Assembly: GCF_000429985.1 (NCBI RefSeq)
Contig: NZ_AUCX01000010.1
Coordinates: 156,717 to 220,716, forward strand
Length of the DNA: 64,000 nt
DNA from: Maridesulfovibrio bastinii DSM 16055
GTDB lineage: Bacteria; Desulfobacterota; Desulfovibrionia; Desulfovibrionales; Desulfovibrionaceae
Direction of reading: 5' to 3'
In this document: piece by piece, positions 35,495 through 45,298 of the stretch
How the letters are laid out: every line of letters starts with the position of its first letter
Position numbering within the stretch: position 1 is the stretch's first letter
The notes under the pieces: generated by a model
Seen by the model: the letters and a program-made list of their open reading frames with translations, nothing else
Databases searched by the model: none
Told to the model about the DNA's origin: nothing
Translations under genes and position numbers: made by a program

Positions 35495-36379
35495 TCAGGA
35501 ATCCACTTCCCAGACAGAGCGGACACATTCAATTAAAGCTCTGACCACGGGATCAGAAGACATCCCGTGCTTATATCCAAAATATAATCCCAGAATAAGC
35601 CCCTGACTTTTACAGGTGCAGATCCCGCCTTTAGCCTCTTCAGCATCGGCTTCATCAGCCCTCATCAGGGTCAGACCGGTTTCAGAGCGGACAAGTGTCG
35701 CATGGGCATCTTCGCTGTCAGCTACCATGGCTTTACGAATTTCAAGATTTCTAGAAGAAAATTCGCGGGTAAGGTGGTGGTGAAAGGAGCATTCAGGGGG
35801 AGTCCATATCCACGGCATTTCAGCCAGATCCTCCCAGCTTGCATTTTCGATCTTATCCTGCCATGCCGAAGGCCCGACAATTTTCAGGTGCGGTTGTTCC
35901 AGCATAAATGCTGAAATTTCTTCAGGCTGGTTTATGGAATAAAAAAAGCCGGACTCAAGCTCACCGGCAGCAATATCTTTTCTGATATCCCAGGTAGAAC
36001 TCTGGTTAAGGCTTAAAGCAAGACCCGGATATTTTTTATTTATGGCTTTTATCAACGCCGGGGTACGCAGATAGATAGGGGAAGTATGCAGTCCCACACG
36101 AGCAAGTCCTCTGACCTCACCGGAAAGCCCCTTTGCCGCCAGCTTCAATTCTTTAGCCGCATCAAGCACGGCTACAGCTTTTTCAAGAAGGATTTTACCT
36201 TCCGCTGTTAAGGCCATTCCTTTGGCTGAACGCTTGAATAAGCGAATCGAAAATTCTTCCTCAAGCGCTTTTATATGCAGACTGATAGCAGACTGACTTG
36301 CATGCAGTCGTTCAGCAGAGCGGGTAAGGTTCCCCTCTTCCGCCACAACTGCAAATGTTTTTATCTGGTATAATTCCAC
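35495..36379 (-). CDS. LysR family transcriptional regulator
   Basis: The 294-residue protein has the N-terminal LysR helix-turn-helix (FAVVAEEGNLTRSAERLHAS, SAISLHIKALEEEF). A periplasmic-binding-like effector domain follows. It lies directly upstream of, and on the same strand as, the dehydrogenase genes, with a 60-base gap, so it may control them. LysR regulators usually diverge from their targets, so this arrangement is somewhat unusual. The effector is unknown. Confidence 0.92.
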   Translation of the reverse strand: MELYQIKTFAVVAEEGNLTRSAERLHASQSAISLHIKALEEEFSIRLFKRSAKGMALTAEGKILLEKAVAVLDAAKELKLAAKGLSGEVRGLARVGLHTSPIYLRTPALIKAINKKYPGLALSLNQSSTWDIRKDIAAGELESGFFYSINQPEEISAFMLEQPHLKIVGPSAWQDKIENASWEDLAEMPWIWTPPECSFHHHLTREFSSRNLEIRKAMVADSEDAHATLVRSETGLTLMRADEADAEEAKGGICTCKSQGLILGLYFGYKHGMSSDPVVRALIECVRSVWEVDS

Positions 36380-36512
36380 TATCCATTATTCCACTTTAAA
36401 ATTTTTAAAGACCGCGTTTAAATATTCCCGTTTGATTGATATTCGCAAAAAAGGCATGCTTTTTCTACGCAATAATTAAAACGCCTTCCGGCCCACCAAA
36501 AGGAGGGAAGAA

Positions 36513-36671
36513 ATGGAAAAGCGCAAAGGTAACATCATTACCCAAATTTTTACTCCTGAAGACAGCCTCATCTATCAGGAAAGCCTCGGTCCGGTTGTCG
36601 GCACCGTGAAAACTATGTTCTGGGTTTCCATGGCAATGGTTTTCACCCTGCTCATATCCGGATTGCAGTAA
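36513..36671 (+). CDS. Small single-span membrane protein (52 residues)
   Basis: The ATG at 36513 follows a near-perfect ribosome site, AAAGGAGGGAAG. The product begins MEKRKGNIITQIFTPEDSL and has one hydrophobic segment near the C-terminus (TMFWVSMAMVFTLLISGLQ). It lies on the plus strand between the LysR gene and smpB, both on the minus strand, and has its own hairpins behind it. The strong Shine-Dalgarno and the clean amphipathic/membrane pattern make it credible despite its size. No family is recognised. Confidence 0.7.
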   Translation: MEKRKGNIITQIFTPEDSLIYQESLGPVVGTVKTMFWVSMAMVFTLLISGLQ

Positions 36672-36680
36672 TCAGGGAGG

Positions 36681-36715
36681 GAGCCGGACTCTTCTCCTGC
36701 TTTGGAGTCCGGTTC
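36681..36715 (+). repeat. Stem-loop after the 52-residue gene
   Basis: GAGCCGGACTC (36681-36691) pairs with GAGTCCGGTTC (36705-36715), with one G-T pair. No T-run follows, so it may be a 3' stabiliser. A terminator follows at 36734. Confidence 0.6.
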
Positions 36716-36733
36716 TCGCAAGCCTTCATTTTC

Positions 36734-36782
36734 AGCGGAAAACTGACGTCAGCAATGGCGAAAGATTTCCGCTGTTTTTTTT
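36734..36782 (+). terminator. Terminator after the 52-residue gene
   Basis: AGCGGAAA (36734-36741) pairs with TTTCCGCT (36766-36773) and is followed by a run of T (36775-36782). The loop contains the palindrome CTGACGTCAG. It points in the plus direction and ends at the convergent smpB stop. Confidence 0.8.
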
Positions 36783-37257
36783 ATTTATAACTAGCAAGCT
36801 GCCTTGCGGTATCTCTTGCGATATCACGGCGCTTTAATTCTTCTTTACGATTATGGACATTGCGTCCTTTTGCCAAAGCTATTTCAAGTTTTATTTTGCC
36901 TCTTGAAAGGTACAGGCGCACGGGAACCACTGTCAGTCCCTTCTGCTCACACTTTACTCTAAGCTTTTCAATCTGGTCGGCATGCAAAAGGAGCTTGCGC
37001 GGCCTGTCCGGCTCATGCTGGTCATAACCGGCATGATCATACGGTGCGATATGCACACCAAGCAGCCAGGCCTCACCTTCTTTAAAATTTATATAGCCGT
37101 CCATAAAGCTGACCAGACCGGCCCGAAGTGATTTGACTTCACTTCCGGTCAAGACCAGACCGGCTTCAAGATTTTCCAGAAAATCATAATTTCTTCTGGC
37201 TGTTCTGTTCAGGGCAATAGAGCCCGGAGCTTTTTTCTTTTTTTTTGATTTTGCCAT
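36781..37257 (-). CDS. smpB: SsrA-binding protein SmpB
   Basis: SmpB binds tmRNA and brings it to stalled ribosomes for trans-translation. The 158-residue protein has the family patterns [30 protein letters not shown] and [20 protein letters not shown], with the basic C-terminal tail. It is the last gene of the IID-HPr-PtsI-SmpB string, 11 bases after ptsI. The tmRNA gene is not visible in this window. Confidence 0.97.
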   Translation of the reverse strand: MAKSKKKKKAPGSIALNRTARRNYDFLENLEAGLVLTGSEVKSLRAGLVSFMDGYINFKEGEAWLLGVHIAPYDHAGYDQHEPDRPRKLLLHADQIEKLRVKCEQKGLTVVPVRLYLSRGKIKLEIALAKGRNVHNRKEELKRRDIARDTARQLASYK

Positions 37258-37268
37258 AATTTCTATAT

Positions 37269-39038
37269 TTAATTATCCAGAAGCGAAGCATAAAAAATCA
37301 ACTCTTCGGGGTATTTCTTAAAAATATTTTCTGTAACCAGCTTATTGATTCGTCCAACTGTTCTGCAATTCAGAACTTCCCTCAGCAGCTGTTTGCATTC
37401 CGGCATTTTGAGCTGGCGCAAGATTCTTTTTATGCCGGGAATGGCCTGTGGCGTCAGACTGATACTGTCTATCTGCATACCCATTAAAATAGGCAGGCAA
37501 TACGGATCGGAAGCTACTTCTCCGCAGAGACTGACTTCTATACCGGCCCTGTGCCCGGCATCAACCACATATTTAATCGACCGGACAACAGCCGGATGCA
37601 AAGGCTGATAAAGATAGGAAACATGATGATTGGTCCGGTCTATGCCAAGACTGTACTGGATCAGATCATTTGTTCCAACACTGAAAAAGTCTACTTCCTG
37701 AGCCAGAATTTCAGCTATCATAACCGCTGCCGGCAGCTCGATCATTATTCCCACAGGCATATCCGGATTAAAAGGCTTACCTTCGCTTCTCAGTTCCTGC
37801 TGCACGCTGAAAATCATGCTTTTAGCCTGCAATACTTCCTTCAGCCCCGAAATCATTGGAAACATAAGAGAAATATTACCGTGAACACTGGCCCTGAGGA
37901 TTGCTCTGATCTGGGTTCTGAAAAGATCCTCATGCTTCAGACAAAATCTTATGGCCCTTAGTCCCATAGCCGGGTTGGCTTCATCAAGCTGCCCGAACTT
38001 GGACATAAACTTGTCGGACCCTAGATCAAGAGTTCTGAGCACCACCTTGTTGGGTGACATAATTGAAGCGAGATCAGAATATTTCTCATAAAGCTCTTCT
38101 TCCGTGGGCAGTTCGCTGCGGCTCATATAGGAATATTCTGTTCTAAAAAGTCCTATACCGTCACCACCGTTATCAATAACAGCCGCAACTTCTTCAAAAA
38201 GTTCAATATTTGACAACACACCGACCTGATAACCGTCAACGGTTTCAGCAGGCAGATGGCAGCTTCTTATAATCGTACGCTGATAATCTTCAAACTGATT
38301 CTGAAGATTGTAATAGTATTCAAGTTCTTCTTCGTCAGGGTCTACAAGCACTTGTCCTGAAAGACCGTCAATGACAACAAAATCACCATCCATTACTTCG
38401 GCTTCAAGATCATCAACCCCGACCAGGGCCGGAATATTCAAAGTTCTGGCCAGAATGCCTGTATGTGAAGTTTTGCCACCCAGTGTGGTCACAAAAGACA
38501 TGAGCCTGTTTATCTCAAGCTCAATTGTATCGGCCGGAGTCAGGTCATGGGCCATAAGAATTACACGGCCTTCAATAGGACGGAGATCCACATCGTTACC
38601 AATGAGGCAGCTTTGAACCCTTCCGGCTACCTGCCGGACGTCCTGCATACGTTCCCTGATATATTTATCTTCAAGAGCTCCAAACGCTTTTTCAAAATCA
38701 TTAATCGCTTTTTCAAGAGCCCACTCGGCATTGATCTCCATGTCCTGAACATATTTGACAGCTGATCCGCAGAGTTTGGGGTCTTTAAGCATCATAAGAT
38801 GCGAATCGATAATAAGTTTGTGCTCTTTAAGCTCATCAGGGACTTTATCATGAACGGCTTCAAGCTCGGCTTCCGCATCTCTAAAAGCGCGTTTTACCCT
38901 TTCAACTTCCTCTTCGACACGCTCAGTACTGACATTGTGTCGGGGAAGCCGGGCTGTAATGCTGCGATTCAGAAAATAGGCTTTGCCTATGGCAATTCCT
39001 GTGGATACCGAAATTCCGTGCAATCTGGCTCTGGCCAC
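37269..39038 (-). CDS. ptsI: PTS enzyme I (phosphoenolpyruvate-protein phosphotransferase)
   Basis: Enzyme I transfers phosphate from PEP to HPr. The 589-residue protein has the active-site His in [12 protein letters not shown] near residue 190. The PEP-binding barrel has [22 protein letters not shown] and [23 protein letters not shown] patterns with a C-terminal GEVASDP. Its start overlaps the HPr stop by one base. It is intact. Confidence 0.96.
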   Translation of the reverse strand: MARARLHGISVSTGIAIGKAYFLNRSITARLPRHNVSTERVEEEVERVKRAFRDAEAELEAVHDKVPDELKEHKLIIDSHLMMLKDPKLCGSAVKYVQDMEINAEWALEKAINDFEKAFGALEDKYIRERMQDVRQVAGRVQSCLIGNDVDLRPIEGRVILMAHDLTPADTIELEINRLMSFVTTLGGKTSHTGILARTLNIPALVGVDDLEAEVMDGDFVVIDGLSGQVLVDPDEEELEYYYNLQNQFEDYQRTIIRSCHLPAETVDGYQVGVLSNIELFEEVAAVIDNGGDGIGLFRTEYSYMSRSELPTEEELYEKYSDLASIMSPNKVVLRTLDLGSDKFMSKFGQLDEANPAMGLRAIRFCLKHEDLFRTQIRAILRASVHGNISLMFPMISGLKEVLQAKSMIFSVQQELRSEGKPFNPDMPVGIMIELPAAVMIAEILAQEVDFFSVGTNDLIQYSLGIDRTNHHVSYLYQPLHPAVVRSIKYVVDAGHRAGIEVSLCGEVASDPYCLPILMGMQIDSISLTPQAIPGIKRILRQLKMPECKQLLREVLNCRTVGRINKLVTENIFKKYPEELIFYASLLDN

Positions 39039-39355
39039 TATTTTTCCTCTCCGAAGCGGGATTTGAAAAGTTCTTCAATGCAGTCAAGAGCACCTACAGC
39101 ATCTTTTCCTGCGGCCCTTATCTCAAGTCTGCTGCCTTGTGCAGCGGCAAGAGTAAGAAGATCGAGAATACTTTTAGCGTCAACCTCCTGAGACTCCCAT
39201 ACGACCGTTATCTCGGCCTCAAACTTCTGGGATTCCTGAGCCAGCCGCGCCGCCGGGCGGGCATGCAGTCCAAGCTGGTTTGCCACAACTACTGTTCTGG
39301 CCAACACATCACCGCTTTGCGGAGACTCTTCATGCAGCGCGCTGTTATTAGTCAT
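39038..39355 (-). CDS. ptsH: Phosphocarrier protein HPr
   Basis: The 105-residue HPr has the phosphorylated His in LGLHARPAA near residue 29 and the regulatory-type serine in DAKSILDLLTLAA. An N-terminal extension of about 15 residues (TNNSALHEESPQSGD) precedes the usual HPr fold. It passes phosphate from enzyme I. The neighbouring IID protein suggests a mannose-family PTS. Confidence 0.94.
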   Translation of the reverse strand: MTNNSALHEESPQSGDVLARTVVVANQLGLHARPAARLAQESQKFEAEITVVWESQEVDAKSILDLLTLAAAQGSRLEIRAAGKDAVGALDCIEELFKSRFGEEK

Positions 39356-39399
39356 TTCTAATTGATCCTATATAGTTAAAGTTCCGCAAAAGCGGATAT

Positions 39400-40209
39400 T
39401 TACTGCTGATAAATTCCGGACATAAAAATCCAGATGACAAAAAACAGGACAGCTACCAGTTCACGGGAAATTTTCCGTGAATTTATAAGCCATCCAAGAA
39501 CACCTAAAGCGGCAGCTCCGCCATACCACTGATACCATACAATCGGGCGAGGCCACACCAGAAACCATAAATACAAAACCAGCAGCGTATTACAGTATTT
39601 TAATTTTTGACCCCAGTTTATCAGATCCCAGCCGCGCAGGCTGTCAAGCACAGAAAGCCCCTTGTTTACCCCGGCCCAGAAAGTATACACTTTGAAGACC
39701 TGCAGACAGGTGAACAACGTAATTCCAAGTAGCACAGCCACAAGGTTATTGCCAGTCAACAGGAGGCATATCGTCGCCAGTGACCAGAAAATCAGAGCAC
39801 TTCCGGCAAACAGGGAATCCCCTATGGCGGATAGGGAATTGCTCGTAGTGTTCTTAAATCTGTCAAACATCTGCTCCGGGAAGCGTCCGGATTTAATATT
39901 CAACTCTGTAGATAAAAAAACACCAATCAGCAGCGGAGCCCAGAAAGGATGTGAATTATAGTGGCGGACATAACGCTTTTTAGCCCGCGAAAGCTCTTTG
40001 GGATCACTGTATATGGCTTCCAGACCGGGCTGCATGGCATAGCAGAAACCGATATTCTGCAAACCACGGTTGTTAAACCCAGATCCCACAAGGAAACTGC
40101 GAAAAAAGCACCTGATAAAACTCCAGGCTATATTTTTCCCACCTTTGTTTTCCGCCAAGTTCACATCTTTTCCTGTAACACCTGAATCCGATCCAGTTAA
40201 CCGGTTCAC
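39400..40209 (-). CDS. PTS mannose/fructose/sorbose family IID component
   Basis: The 269-residue protein matches IID subunits: SFIRCFFRSFLVGSGFNNRG at the N-terminus, AMQPGLEAIY, and DSLFAGSALIFWSL. The C-terminal third has several membrane helices. IID normally works with IIC and with IIA/IIB, none of which is encoded nearby. Here it heads the string IID-HPr-EI. Incomplete mannose-type PTS sets are known in Desulfovibrio, where transport function is uncertain. Confidence 0.88.
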   Translation of the reverse strand: MNRLTGSDSGVTGKDVNLAENKGGKNIAWSFIRCFFRSFLVGSGFNNRGLQNIGFCYAMQPGLEAIYSDPKELSRAKKRYVRHYNSHPFWAPLLIGVFLSTELNIKSGRFPEQMFDRFKNTTSNSLSAIGDSLFAGSALIFWSLATICLLLTGNNLVAVLLGITLFTCLQVFKVYTFWAGVNKGLSVLDSLRGWDLINWGQKLKYCNTLLVLYLWFLVWPRPIVWYQWYGGAAALGVLGWLINSRKISRELVAVLFFVIWIFMSGIYQQ

Positions 40210-40275
40210 GGCATTATCTTGATGTCTGTAATCATAGTCAGACTGAAAACAGACATTAAAAATTATTCAAGTATG

Positions 40276-41100
40276 TTAATTCATTTTTTCATAGACAGCC
40301 TTTGCTGTCCAGCCCTGCACGCGCGCAGCAACCCTTCGTGCAACTTCTTTTGGTTTGCCGCCCTGCTCTCTTTCTTCTTCAATCAGCTCCATAATGTCAT
40401 CTTCTGAGGCTTCGGAAGGTTTCTCAGGAGGGCCGACAACAACGGTAATTTCCCCGCGCAACTCCAGATTCATACCATCAAGCTCTCCAAGAGTCCCGAA
40501 TATAAATTCCTCATATTCTTTCGTCAGTTCGCGGCAGATGGCAAACTCACGGTTGCCCAGAGCTTCATAAGCATTTTCCAGAGTTTCCTGTAATCTGGAT
40601 TTACGCTCGAAAAAGACAATAGTGGCCCCGGTTGCACCATGAACTTTTAAAAGTTTTTTAACATGGCTGGCCTTACGTGGCAGAAAACCTAAAAAAGTAT
40701 TCGGATATGGCGGAAGGCCGCTTGCGCTTAAAGCTGTTACAGGCGCACTGGGTCCGGGAACCGGTACAACTTTAAAGCCTTTTTTTCTGCACTCCCTGAC
40801 CACCCGGTAGCCCGGATCACTCATCAGCGGAGTTCCTGCATCAGAGACCACGGCAAGACTTTCGCCATTTTCCAGCATTGAAATAACTTTATTTATTCTG
40901 GATTCTTCGTTGTGTTCATGCAGGCTTATAAAACCATTGGATTTTATACCAAGCTTCTGCATGAGCATACCCGTTCTTCGAGTGTCCTCGGCAAGGATTA
41001 AATCCGCTCTGGCAAGAACATCCCGAGCCCGCTCTGAAATGTCACCAAGGTTGCCAAGCGGTGTTGCCACCACCCATAAAGTCGGAGAATTCGAAGGCAC
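40276..41100 (-). CDS. rsmI: 16S rRNA (cytidine-1402-2'-O)-methyltransferase RsmI
   Basis: RsmI methylates C1402 of 16S rRNA. The 274-residue tetrapyrrole-methylase-like protein has [18 protein letters not shown], the AEDTRRT motif, SDAGTPLMSDPG and GFLPRK. The start is GTG at 41100, overlapping yraN by 59 bases. A GGAG lies about 10 bases upstream. Confidence 0.95.
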   Translation of the reverse strand: MPSNSPTLWVVATPLGNLGDISERARDVLARADLILAEDTRRTGMLMQKLGIKSNGFISLHEHNEESRINKVISMLENGESLAVVSDAGTPLMSDPGYRVVRECRKKGFKVVPVPGPSAPVTALSASGLPPYPNTFLGFLPRKASHVKKLLKVHGATGATIVFFERKSRLQETLENAYEALGNREFAICRELTKEYEEFIFGTLGELDGMNLELRGEITVVVGPPEKPSEASEDDIMELIEEEREQGGKPKEVARRVAARVQGWTAKAVYEKMN

Positions 41101-41446
41101 TTTTTATATGCTCCAGTTTCATAGAGTTTGAATTTCCAGTAATAGCCACCAGATCAAATCTGCACGGCCTTTCCCATAAATTCTTTTCTGAAAGATAATG
41201 AGAAGCTGCTTTAACCAGTTTCTTACATTTAGCAGGGGTCAAGGCTTCAATACCGGACTGCATTCCACTTCCGGATCTTGATTTAACCTCCACAAAAACG
41301 AGCTCATCTCCATCCATACAGACCAGATCAAGCTCCCATTGCCGCCAGCGCCAGTTTCTATCAAGGACTTTCAAACCGTGCGAGTCAAGATACTTTGCGG
41401 CATAGTCCTCTCCGGCCTGTCCAAATTTCAAATGCCCGGCAGGCAA
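41042..41446 (-). CDS. UPF0102 protein YraN (endonuclease-like fold)
   Basis: The 134-residue protein has the family pattern [20 protein letters not shown] and the restriction-endonuclease-like core [20 protein letters not shown]. Its function is not established. It overlaps rnhB by 19 bases at its start and rsmI at its end, a usual neighbourhood for this family. Confidence 0.92.
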   Translation of the reverse strand: MPAGHLKFGQAGEDYAAKYLDSHGLKVLDRNWRWRQWELDLVCMDGDELVFVEVKSRSGSGMQSGIEALTPAKCKKLVKAASHYLSEKNLWERPCRFDLVAITGNSNSMKLEHIKSAFEFSDFMGGGNTAWQPW

Positions 41447-42090
41447 ACCCTCTGCTCCTTTTTCTGCGGTTTTTCAAGGACAACGCCCCTGAAAGTGAGC
41501 CTGTGTATAGGACAAGGACCAAGTTTACGCAAAGCTTCAAGGTGAACTTTTGTGCCATAGCCTTTATGCTCTGCAAAACCATATCCGGGATACCTATGCT
41601 CCAGTTTTTCCATCAGCATGTCACGAAAAGTTTTGGCAAGTATTGACGCCGCGGAAATTTCAGGAATCTTGTCATCACCCTTTACAACTGATTCCTGCCG
41701 GTAATTCATGCCGTCCTTTAATGCTCCGTGTGGAAAAGCATGGGCCGGGATGGTCTTATTGCCATCAATCAGAACAAGCCCCGGTTTCATGCGCAGATTT
41801 ACCACAGCTAGAGCCATCGCCCGAAAGGTAGCCTGAAGTATGTTTATATCATCAACGATAGCAGCTCTACTGACCCCGAGAGACCAGTGCAGAGCCTGCC
41901 TTTTAATCTCAAGGGCGAGCTCCTCGCGTTTGTGGGCACTGAGCTTCTTGGAATCGCCAAGTCCGGGGAGATCGTATTTCTCAGGCAGAACAACAGCTCC
42001 GGCGACGACAGGTCCGGCAAGACAGCCGCGCCCGGCTTCATCAACCCCGGCAATAATAATTTTTTCCTGTTCAAGACCCGGCAGCAGCAT
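41428..42090 (-). CDS. rnhB: Ribonuclease HII
   Basis: RNase HII removes ribonucleotides from DNA and RNA of RNA-DNA hybrids. The 220-residue enzyme has the catalytic Asp-Glu in [19 protein letters not shown] near residue 16 and the further acidic residues in LVLIDGNK and [13 protein letters not shown]. It is tightly linked to yraN. Confidence 0.96.
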   Translation of the reverse strand: MLLPGLEQEKIIIAGVDEAGRGCLAGPVVAGAVVLPEKYDLPGLGDSKKLSAHKREELALEIKRQALHWSLGVSRAAIVDDINILQATFRAMALAVVNLRMKPGLVLIDGNKTIPAHAFPHGALKDGMNYRQESVVKGDDKIPEISAASILAKTFRDMLMEKLEHRYPGYGFAEHKGYGTKVHLEALRKLGPCPIHRLTFRGVVLEKPQKKEQRVCLPGI

Positions 42091-42261
42091 TTTAACTGTT
42101 CCTTTAGAATTGAGAGAGTTAAACAGTCTGCCAGCCCCTCAGACTCCACAGCAGATAATTATTTACAAAAAAATTTCCATAAATCTGAAAATGACCGGCA
42201 CAACAATCTGTAGGAGCAATAACCCCGTTTAATCTTTAAGCCAAAACATTATTGCTTCCAA

Positions 42262-42317
42262 AAACATAAAAAGCCGCCTGTTCCCGAGCCATAAGGTCCG
42301 GGAAAGGCGGCTTTAAA
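42262..42317 (-). terminator. Terminator of the ribosomal/trmD operon after rplS
   Basis: AAAGCCGCC (42270-42278) pairs with GGCGGCTTT (42306-42314), extended inside by TTCCCG/CGGGAA. On the minus strand a T-containing tail follows. It lies about 70 bases after the rplS stop. Confidence 0.85.
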
Positions 42318-42387
42318 TCTTCTAATTTTCTGCCGATCCGGGCCTGAGCCCGATCGACGGAACCTTGAAACAAGGCTCTGCGAGCGC

Positions 42388-42735
42388 CTACCAGGCGTTC
42401 TTGGATTTGATGCGTGCGGCTTTACCTTTAAGTCCACGGAGGTAGTAAACGCGGCTACGGCGAACTTTACCTTCGGAAACAACTTCTACACGCTCAATGT
42501 AAGGTGAATGAACGGGGAAAATACGTTCAACACCGATACCATCGGAAATTTTACGAACAGTAAAAGTTGAGTCGGTGGTTCCTTTGCGGAAACGAAGAAC
42601 AGCACCCTGGAAAACCTGAATACGCTCTTTTTCACCTTCAATGATACGGAAATGAACTTTTACAGTATCTCCAGCCTTGAATTTAGGCATATCAATACGC
42701 AGCTGTTCGCGTTCTATTTTTTCAATTACATTCAT
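42388..42735 (-). CDS. rplS: 50S ribosomal protein L19
   Basis: The 115-residue L19 has the patterns [39 protein letters not shown] and the C-terminal [19 protein letters not shown]. It is the last gene of the rpsP-khpA-rimM-trmD-rplS operon. Confidence 0.98.
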   Translation of the reverse strand: MNVIEKIEREQLRIDMPKFKAGDTVKVHFRIIEGEKERIQVFQGAVLRFRKGTTDSTFTVRKISDGIGVERIFPVHSPYIERVEVVSEGKVRRSRVYYLRGLKGKAARIKSKNAW

Positions 42736-42785
42736 GTCGCTACTCCTTATATGAAAACTATTTACGGTACCCTAGCGGAAGCAAA

Positions 42786-44096
42786 CTACCAGGCGTCACC
42801 AAGCAGCCTGTCTACCGTGATCGCTACCGCACTTCTTACTGAAAGATGATTGTATCCGTCCATAAATCGAATGGGGCGCAGGCTGCCAACCGCCATTTCC
42901 AATACTTCCGGAGCCAATCCGTGACCAGTCCCGAAAACCAGCAGTACGGGGGACTCTTCGAGCCACTGCCGAACCTGACCCGGTATCAAGGTTCCGGCCC
43001 CACGGGCACTTGTGGTTACAATAACCGGTCTTTTTCCCGACTCTCTTTCAATGTTATCTATAACATCTTCCAGAGAATTTTTGACCTGAACCGTCTTCAA
43101 AGCCTCGGCTCTATCAGGGTTAAACCTGCTGCCGGCGCCTTCGGTCCAGTGAGAAATAAGCTTATCCGCCAGTCTTTTCTGATCCTCGATCGGAGTCACC
43201 GCATATAACCCGGCCAAAGAATACGAACGGGAAACGCGGGACATATCGTGAATATCGAGGTTTGTCAAAGACACAGCGGTCTTCTCCCCAAATTTATTTA
43301 GCACAGGGTAATGTACCAGTGCCATGGAAAGATTTCTTCCAAGGCGATTGCGGGGAGTCTTCCTCAGATGCAGAACATCATCTTTTGTAAGATCGTCTGC
43401 TTCTGATAAAATTTCAGGACGGGCCTCAAGAGTCACTTCCAGTGATCTTTCCCGCCTCCATTTTTCAATAACGGCATGGTTACCCGAGGATAAAACCTCA
43501 GGAACCTTCAGACCTTCATACTCAGCCGGTCTGGTATAATGAGGATATTCCAGCAATCCCGACGAAAAGCTTTCTTCGGTGCCGGACTCAGCATGCCCCA
43601 TAAATCCGGGCAGCAGTCTGGAGACAGCTTCAATCAGACAGAGAGCCCCGGCTTCTCCGCCATTGAGAACAAAGTCTCCGACTGAAACGCACTCCACCGG
43701 ATAAAGATCTTCAAAGCGGGCGTCAATACCTTCGTACCTTCCGCACACCAGTGTAACTTCATCCTCTTCGGCAAGTTCACGGGCCAGAGCCTGTGAAAGC
43801 TGTTTTCCTCTAGGCGAAAGCATTATCAGACGGCGTTTGCGTCCTATTCCACCTTTTATGGTCGGCTTGATATCAAGTTCGTCAAGAGCCCTTGCAATGG
43901 GGTCGACAAACATGACCATTCCCGGTCCGCCGCCATAAGGCCTGTCGTCCACACTGCTATGCCTGTCCTGAGTATAGGAGCGTGGATCGACAAGATTAAA
44001 CGACACAATGTCGTTTTCAACCGCTTTACCCATAAGACCGTGGGAAAGCGGGGAGTCAAAAAACTCCGGAAAAAGTGTTACCAGATTGAACTTCAC
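42786..44096 (-). CDS. trmD: tRNA (guanine-37-N1)-methyltransferase TrmD fused to a second SPOUT-type methyltransferase domain
   Basis: Residues 1-240 are TrmD: NLVTLFPEFF, YGGGPGMVM, CGRYEGIDARFE and VGDFVLNGGE form the trefoil-knot SAM site that makes m1G37 in tRNA. Residues 250-436 form a separate RNA-methyltransferase-like domain of the SPOUT superfamily, with VIVTTSARGAG, LLVFGTGHGLAPEVL and NHLSVRSAVAITVDRLLG. That second domain is a stand-alone neighbour of trmD in some other bacteria. The role of the second domain is unknown to me. Confidence 0.93.
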   Translation of the reverse strand: MKFNLVTLFPEFFDSPLSHGLMGKAVENDIVSFNLVDPRSYTQDRHSSVDDRPYGGGPGMVMFVDPIARALDELDIKPTIKGGIGRKRRLIMLSPRGKQLSQALARELAEEDEVTLVCGRYEGIDARFEDLYPVECVSVGDFVLNGGEAGALCLIEAVSRLLPGFMGHAESGTEESFSSGLLEYPHYTRPAEYEGLKVPEVLSSGNHAVIEKWRRERSLEVTLEARPEILSEADDLTKDDVLHLRKTPRNRLGRNLSMALVHYPVLNKFGEKTAVSLTNLDIHDMSRVSRSYSLAGLYAVTPIEDQKRLADKLISHWTEGAGSRFNPDRAEALKTVQVKNSLEDVIDNIERESGKRPVIVTTSARGAGTLIPGQVRQWLEESPVLLVFGTGHGLAPEVLEMAVGSLRPIRFMDGYNHLSVRSAVAITVDRLLGDAW

Positions 44097-44123
44097 AGAT
44101 ATGTCCGGGAAATATACTTAATT

Positions 44124-44651
44124 TCAAATTTCAGCGAGATACAACTCAAGCAGCCCTTCGGGCGGAGCAACAGTAATCTCATGGCTTTCCATATTTACGG
44201 ATAAGATAAAATCCTGCTCGGCGGGAAAAAGTATTTCTTTCCCGTCTTCGGATTTTATCACCCATGTTTCCTGCCCGCAGTTGAGCAGAAAATCAGAAAC
44301 TGTGCCCACCGTTTCGCCGTTTTCAAGCACGACTCTCATTCCCTTGATCTGGTACAGATACAAAGAATCTTTCCCGCTTTCAGGAAGATCCTTTTCACGG
44401 ATAAAAACCTGAAAACCGCGCAGGTCTTCAGCTTTATCGCGTCCATCCACCCCTTCAAAGGTAAGAAGAACCCTGCCTTTGTGCTTTCTGTGCGAAAGCA
44501 CACGAAAACGACGGGGCTTGCCTTTGTTTTTACCTAGAAAAACAAAAGGAACCTCGCCGTACAGAAAAGGGGAATCCGCATAGGATTCAATGCAGACTTC
44601 CCCTCTTAGGCCATGCGGTTTAATAACCTCAGCCACTAGAATCATTTTCAT
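44124..44651 (-). CDS. rimM: 16S rRNA processing protein RimM
   Basis: RimM helps mature the 30S head. The 175-residue protein has the N-terminal beta-barrel (VAEVIKPHGLRGEVCIES) and the C-terminal PRC-barrel with LYQIKGMRVVLENG. It stands between khpA and trmD, the usual order. Confidence 0.96.
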   Translation of the reverse strand: MKMILVAEVIKPHGLRGEVCIESYADSPFLYGEVPFVFLGKNKGKPRRFRVLSHRKHKGRVLLTFEGVDGRDKAEDLRGFQVFIREKDLPESGKDSLYLYQIKGMRVVLENGETVGTVSDFLLNCGQETWVIKSEDGKEILFPAEQDFILSVNMESHEITVAPPEGLLELYLAEI

Positions 44652-44684
44652 AGCAGCCTGCCTGATAGGCCAGATCCGGAAAAG

Positions 44685-44918
44685 CTACTCAAGGATCTCC
44701 AGAACCGAACGTTTTCTGACTTTGGTAGAAGCAGCACCAAGAAGAGTGCGCATGGCTCTAGCCGTGCGTCCCTGCTTGCCGATGACCTTTCCAAGATCTT
44801 CCTTTGCTACTTTCAACTCAATTACAGAAGTCTGTTCCCCTTCAATCTCGGTGACTAGAACTTCATCCGGATTGTCAACAAGCGATTTCGCGATGTATTC
44901 AACCAAATCTTTCAACAT
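44685..44918 (-). CDS. khpA: KH-domain RNA-binding protein KhpA
   Basis: The 77-residue protein has a single KH domain with the GXXG loop in [15 protein letters not shown]. The ATG at 44918 has GGAGG in front and gives the usual N-terminus [11 protein letters not shown]; a longer frame is not needed. It lies between rpsP and rimM, the standard place. Confidence 0.95.
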   Translation of the reverse strand: MLKDLVEYIAKSLVDNPDEVLVTEIEGEQTSVIELKVAKEDLGKVIGKQGRTARAMRTLLGAASTKVRKRSVLEILE

Positions 44919-44992
44919 GCCAACAACCTCCGCTGCTACTGTCAATCGGGGACATCTGGTGAAGAAGAGTCCGAGCGCCGGGGAAAAAAGCC

Positions 44993-45229
44993 TTAGGAAA
45001 CTTTTTTAATGAGAGCGCGAACAGTGTCACTGACTTCTGCGCCTTTCTCAAGCCACTTCTCCACTTTTTCCTTATCAATAACGATTTCAGCCGGCTCAAC
45101 CATCGGGTTATAGTGTCCAATGTTTTCCAGAGGACGACCATCACGTCTGGTTTCGCTGTTAATTGCAACTACGCGATAAAAAGGGCGCTTTTTGGAACCC
45201 ATGCGGGTCAGTCTCAGTTTCACGGGCAT
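44993..45229 (-). CDS. rpsP: 30S ribosomal protein S16
   Basis: The 78-residue S16 begins [19 protein letters not shown] and has the pattern [13 protein letters not shown]. It heads the khpA-rimM-trmD-rplS string, 69 bases behind ffh. Confidence 0.98.
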   Translation of the reverse strand: MPVKLRLTRMGSKKRPFYRVVAINSETRRDGRPLENIGHYNPMVEPAEIVIDKEKVEKWLEKGAEVSDTVRALIKKVS

Positions 45230-45298
45230 TTCTTATTTTCCCCCATATAGTGTTATTTAAGAGTTTCGTTAATAAATTGCAAGCTGATTACTCAAAAG

